This document shows, piece after piece, positions 1-4,912 of a DNA stretch of 5,110 nucleotides. The notes beneath the pieces are model-generated. The model had not been told where the DNA came from and searched no databases. It saw nothing but the letters and a program-made list of their open reading frames with translations. Position numbers and translations under genes: made by a program. Source of the DNA: an archaeon (GTDB lineage Archaea > Nanobdellota > Nanobdellia > Pacearchaeales > UBA284). The stretch covers positions 1 to 5,110 of the forward strand of contig JAUXAK010000035.1 of NCBI GenBank assembly GCA_030619955.1, given 5' to 3'. Positions within the stretch are counted from its first letter, which is position 1; every line of letters starts with the position of its first letter.

Positions 1-158
1 GACAATCTTTCCTCTAAAAAATAAGGATCTATTTCCTCAAAGGTTTTTGGTTTTTGCCTATAAACTTCTCTACGAATTTTTGATAGTGTTCTATCTGCTA
101 ATTCTAAACTATTCATTTTGCCAACTTTTTTTCTAATAAATAATCCAAATAATCCCAT
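1..158 (-). CDS. N-terminal part of an unidentified protein, cut by the window edge
   Basis: An open frame starts at ATG 158-156 and runs 52 codons to the left edge without a stop. The protein begins MGLFGLFIRKKVGK and continues as a charged, probably helical segment with many Lys, Arg and Glu residues, ending in EEIDPYFLEERL. I do not recognise the family. There is no membrane segment beyond the short hydrophobic start and no catalytic motif in the visible part. No Shine-Dalgarno sequence precedes the ATG, but a TATA-like box lies about 27 bases upstream, which fits a leaderless archaeal transcript. A second Met at residue 15 is an alternative start. The frame is too short for the coding call to be certain, but the clean open frame and the promoter-like box support it. 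Confidence 0.6.
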   Translation of the reverse strand, partial: MGLFGLFIRKKVGKMNSLELADRTLSKIRREVYRQKPKTFEEIDPYFLEERL

Positions 159-180
159 TTTAATTTTTAAGTAATTGCTC

Positions 181-189
181 TTTTTTAAG
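181..189 (-). promoter_or_regulatory. TATA-like box for the gene starting at 158
   Basis: On the minus strand this reads CTTAAAAAA, followed by G. Its centre is about 27 bases before the ATG at 158. Archaeal TATA boxes lie about 26 bases before the transcription start, so transcription would begin at or next to the ATG. A very similar box precedes the 111-residue gene. In an AT-rich intergenic region such a match can arise by chance. Confidence 0.4.
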
Positions 190-239
190 CATTATTATAT
201 TATAAACAATATATCAAGGACAATATTGTGCTCTTAAGA

Positions 240-262
240 AAAATCCAAGCGCCCGGACCGAG
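240..262 (-). repeat. tRNA-Asp 3'-end repeat, distal copy
   Basis: These 23 bases match 391-413 at 21 positions, differing at 249/400 and 254/405. Bases 250-262 are identical to 909-921, the 3' T-stem strand, acceptor strand and discriminator base of tRNA-Asp. Read on the minus strand, the unit is CTCGGTCCGGGCG followed by CTTGGATTTT. The last ten bases are shared with the other displaced copy but not with the sequence now following the intact tRNA. That is what a displaced original tRNA 3' end (an att site) would look like. Confidence 0.7.
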
Positions 263-335
263 TGGTTAGGATTAGTATAACGCCCTTATTGTTTTATAAG
301 AATTTCAAATCTTTTAAAACTTTTCTTTTTAGAAA

Positions 336-366
336 CTATGGAAAACCCTAGGAAGGACAGCCATAG
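336..366. repeat. Short inverted repeat between the two tRNA-end copies
   Basis: CTATGG at 336-341 is complementary to CCATAG at 361-366, with a 19-base loop that contains the palindrome CCTAGG at 347-352. The loop is richer in G and C than the surrounding DNA. It could be a small RNA hairpin, a protein-binding site or chance. No T-run follows to suggest a terminator. Confidence 0.25.
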
Positions 367-390
367 ATTTTTGTTATAAATTAATTTTAC

Positions 391-413
391 AAAATCCAAA
401 CGCCTGGACCGAG
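391..413 (-). repeat. tRNA-Asp 3'-end repeat, proximal copy
   Basis: This is the second displaced copy of the tRNA-Asp 3' end. Bases 401-413 match 909-921 at 12 of 13 positions; T405 replaces C. It carries the same flank (AAAATCCAA on the plus strand) as the copy at 240-262. It lies 58 bases beyond the stop of the 111-residue gene, so that gene is bracketed by this copy and the intact tRNA. The match stops abruptly after the CCGAG of the T-stem. Confidence 0.7.
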
Positions 414-471
414 ACATCAAGCAGGTTTAAAACACTTACAAATCAGTGAGCCTATGGACTTAAAGTAACGA

Positions 472-807
472 TTAGCTAGGCCATTCATCATAAAATGCTT
501 CAGCTTTCACGTATCCTAAAATTGGAAGAGTTTTATTCCCTACTCCAAATTGAACATCCCCTTCAGCATTTCTTCTAATATCATATATTCTTATAAGGCA
601 TGCTCCGAAAGGACTTAACCAAGGAGCTTCTACACCAACATCAAGAACTAATGATTCTCCTTCAACTTTGATTGTTCTTTCGCTTTTAGGAAATTCTTGA
701 AAATGGCCTAATTGTTTTTTTAAGTTAATGTATTTTTTAGTATTCTTAGATTCCAACGCATCGTTTAGCTCAGATGTCAGTTTTTCTAATTCTTTAACTA
801 TTGGCAT
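472..807 (-). CDS. Hypothetical protein, 111 residues, next to tRNA-Asp
   Basis: I do not recognise this family. Residues 3-37 are charged and look helical or coiled (LEKLTSELNDALESKN). Residues 45-104 are richer in beta-forming segments, including VEGESLVLDVGVEAPWLSPF and a glycine-rich QFGVGN. There is no signal peptide or membrane helix, and one cysteine (C70). The ATG at 807 is preceded by GAGG with eight-base spacing, which supports this start. The frame is about 34% GC by hand count over 481-780, somewhat higher than sampled stretches of the trxB-like gene. It lies alone between tRNA-Asp and displaced copies of the tRNA 3' end, which suggests it arrived with an integrated element. The protein looks like a small soluble domain. 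A function cannot be assigned. Confidence 0.75.
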   Translation of the reverse strand: MPIVKELEKLTSELNDALESKNTKKYINLKKQLGHFQEFPKSERTIKVEGESLVLDVGVEAPWLSPFGACLIRIYDIRRNAEGDVQFGVGNKTLPILGYVKAEAFYDEWPS

Positions 808-813
808 TTTAAT

Positions 814-820
814 TTCCTCA
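814..820 (-). promoter_or_regulatory. Ribosome binding site of the 111-residue gene
   Basis: On the minus strand the bases read TGAGGAA. GAGG ends eight bases before the ATG at 807, a good Shine-Dalgarno position. This supports ATG 807 as the start and contrasts with the weak or missing sites before most genes of the large operon. Confidence 0.6.
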
Positions 821-839
821 GAATTTTAACTGATTTATT

Positions 840-848
840 CTTTTTAAG
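840..848 (-). promoter_or_regulatory. TATA-like box upstream of the 111-residue gene
   Basis: The minus strand reads CTTAAAAAG within TTCTTAAAAAGAA. It is nearly the same as the box before the gene at 158. Its centre is about 37 bases before the ATG, giving a predicted transcript start near 818. That would give a very short leader and would clip or abut the Shine-Dalgarno site, so either the exact start or the box is uncertain. Confidence 0.35.
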
Positions 849-870
849 AATTATTGTATTAACCTTCCAA

Positions 871-886
871 CTTTCTCATCAGAAAG
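871..886. other. Perfect 6-bp hairpin just beyond tRNA-Asp
   Basis: CTTTCT (871-876) pairs with AGAAAG (881-886) around a four-base loop. It lies 23-38 bases beyond the tRNA 3' end in the direction of transcription. It could help end or process the tRNA transcript, but no U-run follows, so I do not call it a terminator. Confidence 0.25.
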
Positions 887-908
887 AGCTCTGAACAGAA
901 ATGTTAGA

Positions 909-980
909 CGCCCGGACCGAGATTCGAACTCGGGTCAGAGCCTCGACAGGGCTCAATGCTAACCACTACACCATCCGGGC
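909..980 (-). tRNA. tRNA-Asp (GUC)
   Basis: Read on the minus strand the gene folds into a complete cloverleaf. The acceptor pairs GCCCGGA with TCCGGGC and is followed by discriminator G (909). The D-arm contains GTAGTGGTTAGC. The anticodon arm has a perfect five-pair stem GAGCC/GGCTC around loop CTGTCGA, giving anticodon GUC for aspartate. The variable loop is TGAC, and the T-arm is CCGAG, TTCGAAT, CTCGG. Discriminator G73 is an identity element expected for Asp. CCA is not encoded: the next bases are TCT, so the end must be added enzymatically, as is common in archaea. No intron is seen. The 13 bases of its 3' end recur at 401-413 and 250-262. Confidence 0.97.
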
Positions 981-1003
981 ATAATTTATATAGAAGATAG
1001 AAA

Positions 1004-1012
1004 TTTTTAAAG
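1004..1012 (-). promoter_or_regulatory. TATA-like box of the tRNA-Asp promoter
   Basis: The minus strand reads CTTTAAAAA, preceded by a purine-rich GAAAG that would suit a TFB recognition element. The box centre is about 28 bases before the mature 5' end of the tRNA, so transcription would begin a couple of bases upstream of the tRNA. This spacing is right for an archaeal promoter. A closer TATATAAATT at 983-992 would place the start inside the tRNA. Confidence 0.55.
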
Positions 1013-1063
1013 CTTTCTTATTTAACAGAAAAAAATCTAAACATAGAAATAGGTTTCTAAATA

Positions 1064-1125
1064 ATGATTATTAGAATTAATTTATTTGAACTACTAATAC
1101 TAATAGCTTTTGTACAAATAATCAT
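1064..1125. repeat. 9-bp inverted repeat downstream of the operon
   Basis: ATGATTATT at 1064-1072 is complementary to AATAATCAT at 1117-1125, with a 44-base loop. It lies in the spacer between the last operon gene and the tRNA promoter, so it could mark the 3' end of the operon transcript. The stem is AT-rich and long-looped, so chance is likely. I see no other clear terminator in 1021-1157. Confidence 0.2.
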
Positions 1126-1157
1126 ATTTTCTTTGAAATTTAATTATCTATATTTAA

Positions 1158-1367
1158 CTACTTCTTATTTTTCTTTTTATGAAAAGGTTTGAAATGGTCT
1201 ACTACAAGTTCGCTGATTACTGCAAAAGGTATTGCCACTAATGTTACAATTCCAATAACTTCCCATGTTATTAATGTTCCAGTTGATGCACTTACTGCTA
1301 TTAAATCTTCAGCTATTCCCATTACCACACCTATTATAAAAAATTCTAAAAGTCTGCCTCTTTTCAT
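1158..1367 (-). CDS. Small two-helix membrane protein, 69 residues
   Basis: A short basic start (MKRGR) precedes a hydrophobic segment at about residues 8-27. That segment contains an acidic pair E20-D21. A second hydrophobic segment lies at about residues 33-56, and the tail is strongly basic (HKKKNKK). The likely topology is a helical hairpin. I cannot name the family. ATG 1367 is supported by AAGGAGA ending ten bases upstream, one of the best ribosome sites in the window. The gene starts 31 bases after the TrxB stop and is the last gene of the operon. The acidic pair inside a membrane helix is unusual and could be functional. An overlapping plus-strand frame (1189-1416) is a shadow. Confidence 0.8.
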   Translation of the reverse strand: MKRGRLLEFFIIGVVMGIAEDLIAVSASTGTLITWEVIGIVTLVAIPFAVISELVVDHFKPFHKKKNKK

Positions 1368-1377
1368 TTTTTATTTG

Positions 1378-1384
1378 TCTCCTT
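1378..1384 (-). promoter_or_regulatory. Ribosome binding site of the 69-residue membrane protein
   Basis: The minus strand reads AAGGAGA, with ten bases before ATG 1367. This strong site inside the 31-base gap after the TrxB stop suggests the last operon gene is initiated independently of upstream translation. Confidence 0.6.
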
Positions 1385-1398
1385 ACTTTTTTACTCTT

Positions 1399-2328
1399 TT
1401 ACTCTCCTTCTTTTAAATATGAATATGCACTATATGAAGCTATAGCACCATCACTAGCTGCTGTTATAATCTGTCTTAATGGCTTTACAATACAATCACC
1501 AGCTGCAAAAGCACCTTTTATACTTGTTTCCATTAATTGATTTGTTAAAATAAATCCTTCTTTATTTGTCTTGATGCTTAATTTTTTTGCTAAATAACTA
1601 AGTGGTATAAAACCAATTTCAATAAAAACACCTTGCAAAACAATTTTTTTGTTTTCTTTGCTTTTTTTGTTATTAAGCATGATGCTTTCAACAAAGTTCT
1701 TTCCTTGAATAGCTTTAATTTCTGTATTGTAAATTATTTTAATTTTTTTATTTTTTTTAAGTTGTTCAATTCTTAAAGGCTCTGCCCCAAGTTCCTTGCC
1801 CCTATAAATAACATAAACTTTTTTTGCATATTCAGCAAGCAATAAGGCTGACATAACAGCGGCATTGCTTCCTCCAACAACAGCCACAATTTTGTTTTTA
1901 AAAAATGGAGTATCGCATGTTGCACAATAACTTACACCTTTACCCAAAAATTTATCTTCATTAGGCAAATTTAATTTTTTTCTTTCAGTTCCAAGTGCAA
2001 GAATTATTGTCTTAGCTTCATATTTTTTATTATGAGTTGAAACAATGAAATTATTTTTTTCTTTTTTCTCTTTTATTTTAGTAATATCAATTACTTTTTC
2101 TTCTGATATTTTAATGCCAAGACTTTTAACCTGTTCTTGCATTTTTTTCATCAGCTCTTGTCCTGAAATTAATTTAAAACCAGGATAATTCTCAATTTTA
2201 TAAGCATGAACTGCCTGTCCACCTAATTCTTTTCCAAATACAATTGTTTTTAGCTTATATCTGGTTGCATAAATTGCAGATGCTAAGCCAGCAGGACCTG
2301 CACCAATAATTATTAAATCATATTGCAT
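1399..2328 (-). CDS. trxB: Thioredoxin reductase-like flavoprotein (TrxB family) with an altered NADPH site
   Basis: The 309-residue length is normal for low-molecular-weight thioredoxin reductases, which pass electrons through FAD to a thioredoxin or glutaredoxin-like partner in the cytoplasm. In order I see the FAD dinucleotide motif GAGPAG (9-14), GGQ with IENYPGF (36-51), the redox-active CATCD (135-139), the second dinucleotide fold VGGSNAA (151-157), and the C-terminal FAD motif GAFAAGDC (272-279). The NADPH 2'-phosphate motif HRRxxxR of the bacterial enzyme is YRGKELG here (175-181): the second and third arginines are both glycine. The donor is therefore probably not NADPH. NADH, a ferredoxin or another carrier are candidates. 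The start lies one base after the CooS stop, with no Shine-Dalgarno site, indicating translational coupling. The glutaredoxin-like gene at 4638-4871 is a likely partner. Family confidence is high; the electron donor is inference. Confidence 0.95.
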   Translation of the reverse strand: MQYDLIIIGAGPAGLASAIYATRYKLKTIVFGKELGGQAVHAYKIENYPGFKLISGQELMKKMQEQVKSLGIKISEEKVIDITKIKEKKEKNNFIVSTHNKKYEAKTIILALGTERKKLNLPNEDKFLGKGVSYCATCDTPFFKNKIVAVVGGSNAAVMSALLLAEYAKKVYVIYRGKELGAEPLRIEQLKKNKKIKIIYNTEIKAIQGKNFVESIMLNNKKSKENKKIVLQGVFIEIGFIPLSYLAKKLSIKTNKEGFILTNQLMETSIKGAFAAGDCIVKPLRQIITAASDGAIASYSAYSYLKEGE

Positions 2329-2329
2329 T

Positions 2330-3877
2330 TTATTTGAATATTGTGGCTAAGCCATCTTTTTTAATTTTTTGTAAAAGTTTTTGTGGCAAGGTTTCTAAAA
2401 ATATTTTACTTCTAAAATGCTCTTTAAGCACATTTTCTAGAAAATCTGCTATGGTTGTGTCAGAACTTATTAAAAAAGGATAGCCAAAATGAACATCAAC
2501 ACCAAGACTTGCAAAGAAAAAACCTATGGCAATAGCTTTTTCAGTTATTGGCATTGGACATGAAATAAGAAAAGGCATGTCTGTTATTTCATGTTTGCAA
2601 AGCTCTGCAATTCTTTTAAAAGTTTCAGCTATTCTTGAATTATTAACACAAGAACCAAGATGGAAAAATTTTTTACCATCAAGCAAACCTTCCTGGCCTA
2701 GTTTAAAAGCCATGCATCCTGTTGTTAAAAAAATATAATCTTTACTTAATTTTTTGTAGAAAGAAATCCAATTTTCTTTCACTCTTGGATTTGCACAGCC
2801 TATTACACCTATGATGCCCTTTATTTTTCTTTTCTTAATTTTTTCTGCAATCTCTTTTAATGGCAATGAATCTGGAGTAAAACCAATTACAACTTTCTTT
2901 TTACTTTTCTTTTTTTCAATTTTTATTTCTTTTGTTTTTCTATTTTTTCTGTTTTTTCGAGCAATTGCAATTATCTTTTTTGCAATTTCTTGAGCAGATT
3001 TTTTATTTTTAATTGGAAAATGTAAAGTATTGGGAATTTTGCATAATTCATTTGTTGTTATAAGTTTTGTATGATAGCATTCACACAAATCAGCTAAAGA
3101 AGGCATAATACACTGAATATCTACTGCCATAACTTCAATCACTCCTGTAGCTATAACATCTTCTTGCAATACAAAATTTGCAGCTAAAGGAATTCCATGT
3201 CTTGCTAAAACAGAAGCACCAGTGCAACAAACACCAATAAGATTAATATCTTTGTTATTTGGCTTTTTTATTTCTGCTACAAGACTTTCAGCAAGCATTG
3301 GCTCATGACCATGGACTGCTATATTTATTTTATCTGTCTTAATAACACCAAGATCAAGTTCAGCAGTTTTTGGTTTTGGCTTATTAAAAACAAAATCTTC
3401 AAGTTCTGTTGCAAGATACATGCCATAATAACCATCTATGATTCCAAGTTTCATAGTCCACTTCATAATATCCTGATAATCTGCATCAACTCCCATTGTT
3501 GACAAGTGCAGAGCTTCACTTATATCTTTAAAATGTTCAAAATGTATTTTAGGCACAATTCCTAATTTGCTCCATAATTTGTATAAATAATGTGGGGATT
3601 TCTTTTTAATATAGTCTTTAGGATATTTCTTTTTTAGATAATTTAAAAAATGAAAAGCATGGCCGCAATGTGCTGATGTGCCTCCTGCAACAAACCTTAG
3701 AATGTTACGAGCCACAATAACATCCTGAGAAGCACCACAAACACCTTTTATGTCTTTACTAACAACACGGCAAGGACCCATTAAGCATATTTTACAACAT
3801 TTTCCTTGTAATCCTATAGGGCAAGGCTGTAAAGATATTCTTTCATGAATTGTAGTTATTTTATTTTTCTTTGCCAT
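2330..3877 (-). CDS. cooS: Compact Ni-dependent carbon monoxide dehydrogenase catalytic subunit (CooS)
   Basis: CooS interconverts CO and CO2 at a Ni-Fe-S C-cluster, with electrons passing through B- and D-clusters. By motif matching to the Carboxydothermus CODH-II pattern, cluster D/B cysteines are C19, C27, C28, C31, C36 and C47. Histidines H70, H73 and H76 (SAHCGHAFH) fit the proton-channel series. C-cluster ligands are H191 (VHGHEP), C217 or C218 (GVCCTG), C256 (DIQCIMPSL), C361 (GCANP), C388 (TTGC) and C410 (GSCVNNSR). K447 (TEKAIAIG) matches the catalytic lysine. Nothing essential is missing. At 515 residues it is about 120 shorter than classical CooS: about 20 lost at the N-terminus, about 47 between H70 and H191, and about 28 between C388 and C410. 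Short forms called mini-CooS have been described, as I recall, and this probably belongs with them. Residues 307-328 are very lysine- and arginine-rich. It starts three bases after the transporter stop and ends one base before TrxB. No cooC, cooF or Cdh/Acs partner is seen nearby. Confidence 0.95.
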   Translation of the reverse strand: MAKKNKITTIHERISLQPCPIGLQGKCCKICLMGPCRVVSKDIKGVCGASQDVIVARNILRFVAGGTSAHCGHAFHFLNYLKKKYPKDYIKKKSPHYLYKLWSKLGIVPKIHFEHFKDISEALHLSTMGVDADYQDIMKWTMKLGIIDGYYGMYLATELEDFVFNKPKPKTAELDLGVIKTDKINIAVHGHEPMLAESLVAEIKKPNNKDINLIGVCCTGASVLARHGIPLAANFVLQEDVIATGVIEVMAVDIQCIMPSLADLCECYHTKLITTNELCKIPNTLHFPIKNKKSAQEIAKKIIAIARKNRKNRKTKEIKIEKKKSKKKVVIGFTPDSLPLKEIAEKIKKRKIKGIIGVIGCANPRVKENWISFYKKLSKDYIFLTTGCMAFKLGQEGLLDGKKFFHLGSCVNNSRIAETFKRIAELCKHEITDMPFLISCPMPITEKAIAIGFFFASLGVDVHFGYPFLISSDTTIADFLENVLKEHFRSKIFLETLPQKLLQKIKKDGLATIFK

Positions 3878-3880
3878 TTT

Positions 3881-4393
3881 CTAAATAATCATTAATTTAG
3901 CAATAATTCCTAGGCCATAACAAGCAACAGAAGCTATGACTGCAATTATAAGATATTCAAAAATTAGTTTAAGTTTCTTTCCTTTTCTTATTTTACCAAT
4001 ATAATAACCAAGACAAGTTATACATAATAAACCTACAACTGCTGAAACAATTAATGCTATATTCAATCTGAACATTATTATAGGAATGGTTAGGAGAATG
4101 ACAGCTAAAAGAGTAAAAATAAAACAAAATACTGTTGAACTAATTACTTCCTTTGGCTTATGATAAATTTTCTTGTTTTTAACTTCTGCTTCTTCAGAAA
4201 CATGCATTCCAGCTGCATTTGCAAAAGCATCTGCTAAACCTGCGACAAGCAGGCCAACTAGTAAAATTCTCTTATCACCAATATTACTTAAACCAAAGAT
4301 AACTCCAAGCATCATTACTATTCCTTCCATAGCACCAAATGCTGCTCCTTGAAACCCTTCTTTTAAATTCACTTTTTCCTCTTTTTTTGACAT
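3881..4393 (-). CDS. VIT1/CCC1-family membrane protein, probable metal ion transporter
   Basis: This 170-residue protein has about five hydrophobic helices, at roughly 17-36, 43-63, 84-107, 109-130 and 143-167. The first two carry the family signature: GAMEGIVMMLGVIFG resembles the GANDGIVSTxGLVxG start, and AGLADAFANAAGMHVSEEAE resembles the GxAxxAAGExVS helix. Family members move Fe(II) or Mn(II) across membranes. E23 stands where many members have Asp. The long cytosolic metal-binding hairpin of plant VIT1 is replaced by a short charged loop (68-83). The size agrees with a short archaeal subfamily (about 169 residues; TIGR00267, as I recall). The gene stops three bases before CooS, so supply of, or protection from, iron or another metal for the CODH clusters is a reasonable idea. 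Substrate and direction cannot be read from the sequence. No Shine-Dalgarno site precedes ATG 4393. Confidence 0.85.
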   Translation of the reverse strand: MSKKEEKVNLKEGFQGAAFGAMEGIVMMLGVIFGLSNIGDKRILLVGLLVAGLADAFANAAGMHVSEEAEVKNKKIYHKPKEVISSTVFCFIFTLLAVILLTIPIIMFRLNIALIVSAVVGLLCITCLGYYIGKIRKGKKLKLIFEYLIIAVIASVACYGLGIIAKLMII

Positions 4394-4427
4394 TTTTATT
4401 TAAATTTTAAAGTGCTGCTAAAAATCT

Positions 4428-4610
4428 TTATCCTAACAAGTTTATAGCAAAAGCAGAAATCCAACCAACCCCTTGTGCAACAATTAGGAATATAATTACT
4501 ATTAAAACTATTATCAAAATTATTTTTATGACCATACTTGCTACTTTAAATAAGAAAAATAAGATTACTAATGCAATCAGTATTGCTATCAACATGAACA
4601 AGTCTATCAT
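4428..4610 (-). CDS. Small hydrophobic membrane protein, 60 residues
   Basis: The protein is almost wholly hydrophobic. A first membrane segment lies at about residues 3-22, a short FKVASMVIK break contains two lysines, and a second segment lies at about residues 28-46. The end is amphipathic and glycine-containing (QGVGWISAFAINLLG). The arrangement is reminiscent of small BofA-like membrane proteins, but the match is too weak to name. It starts 27 bases after the glutaredoxin-like stop and ends 34 bases before the transporter, in the same direction. No Shine-Dalgarno sequence is present and the leader is almost pure A and T. Met 6 is an alternative start. Low-complexity frames can arise by chance in AT-rich DNA. 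Its fit in the operon and clear two-helix pattern favour a real gene. Confidence 0.65.
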   Translation of the reverse strand: MIDLFMLIAILIALVILFFLFKVASMVIKIILIIVLIVIIFLIVAQGVGWISAFAINLLG

Positions 4611-4637
4611 TTTTTATTTATTTTTTAATTTTTTATC

Positions 4638-4871
4638 TTATTTTATTTTTAATGCTTTTTTTAATTTATTAATATCAAAACCTACAATTATTTCATCATT
4701 AATTTCAGTTACAGGAACACCCATCTGTCCTGATTTCTTGACCATTTCTTGAGCAACTTCCATGTTTTGACTAACATCAATATCTTCAAACTCTATTTTA
4801 TGCTCTTTTAGCCAATGCTTAAGCTTATCACACCATGGACAGGTTGATGTTGAATATACTTTAATTTTCAT
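4638..4871 (-). CDS. Glutaredoxin-like thiol-disulfide redoxin (CPWC)
   Basis: At 77 residues this is a minimal thioredoxin-fold protein of the glutaredoxin/NrdH type, acting in the cytoplasm. It opens with strand KVYSTST directly followed by the active site C11-P-W-C14. The cis-proline motif GVPV is at 51-54 and the substrate-binding GFD turn at 64-66. IEFEDIDVSQN (26-36) is the usual second strand. Such CPWC proteins are commonly reduced by a flavoprotein reductase, and the TrxB-like protein four genes downstream is the obvious candidate. The family is secure; the physiological substrate is not known. It begins 21 bases after the DUF6485-like stop. No Shine-Dalgarno site is present. The leader is occupied by a 17-base tandem repeat and a poly-A stretch. 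Confidence 0.93.
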   Translation of the reverse strand: MKIKVYSTSTCPWCDKLKHWLKEHKIEFEDIDVSQNMEVAQEMVKKSGQMGVPVTEINDEIIVGFDINKLKKALKIK

Positions 4872-4878
4872 TTTTTTG

Positions 4879-4912
4879 TTTTGAATTTTGATTTATTTTG
4901 AATTTTGATTTA
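4879..4912. repeat. Perfect tandem duplication of 17 bases
   Basis: TTTTGAATTTTGATTTA occurs at 4879-4895 and again at 4896-4912 with no mismatch. The pair spans the last codons and stop of the DUF6485-like gene and the leader of the glutaredoxin-like gene. Because 17 is not a multiple of three, the two copies are read in different frames, and the stop codon TAA at 4895-4893 comes from the second copy met by the ribosome. Confidence 0.9.

Larger units (their letters stand above)
401..921 (-). mobile_element. Possible remnant of an element integrated at the tRNA-Asp 3' end
   Basis: The segment is bounded by 13-base direct repeats of the tRNA-Asp 3' end (909-921 intact in the tRNA, 401-413 displaced with one mismatch). 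It encloses one 111-residue orphan gene. Integrating archaeal elements commonly recombine into tRNA 3' ends, rebuild the tRNA with their own sequence and push the original end to the far side. No integrase, replication gene or origin is visible, so this would be a decayed or satellite-size remnant. A small local duplication is an alternative explanation. Confidence 0.3.

Noticed and set aside
251..323. A possible second tRNA gene on the plus strand, starting GCCCGGA and with a TTCAAAT T-loop-like segment at 304-310.
   Set aside because: The spacing is tRNA-like, but the 3' acceptor strand cannot pair with GCCCGGA, the T-stem has a mismatch at its loop-closing pair, the D-stem does not form, and the only anticodon-like hairpin (285-300) overlaps the T-arm. 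At most it is a decayed fragment.
240..413. A two-repeat CRISPR-like arrangement formed by the 23-base repeats.
   Set aside because: There are only two imperfect copies, 151 bases apart, and their sequence is explained by the tRNA-Asp 3' end.
818..882. A box C/D small RNA: TGATGA at 876-881 and CTGA at 818-821 on the minus strand.
   Set aside because: Box C lacks its leading purine, I see no convincing C'/D' pair, and the putative D box overlaps the ribosome site of the 111-residue gene.
983..992. TATATAAATT on the minus strand as the tRNA promoter.
   Set aside because: It is a good TATA sequence but too close: a start 26 bases downstream would fall inside the tRNA. The box at 1004-1012 has the right spacing.
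1064..1192. A 42-codon hydrophobic plus-strand frame starting MIIRINLFELL.
   Set aside because: It has no good ribosome site, overlaps the 3' end of the better-supported minus-strand membrane gene, and is the kind of frame AT-rich DNA yields by chance.
1189..1416. Plus-strand frames of 60-75 codons opposite the operon (1189-1416, 2526-2738, 2811-2993, 3305-3502, 4528-4752).
   Set aside because: Each lies wholly or mostly opposite a well-supported minus-strand gene and shows no family motif; they are antisense shadows of AT-rich coding sequence.
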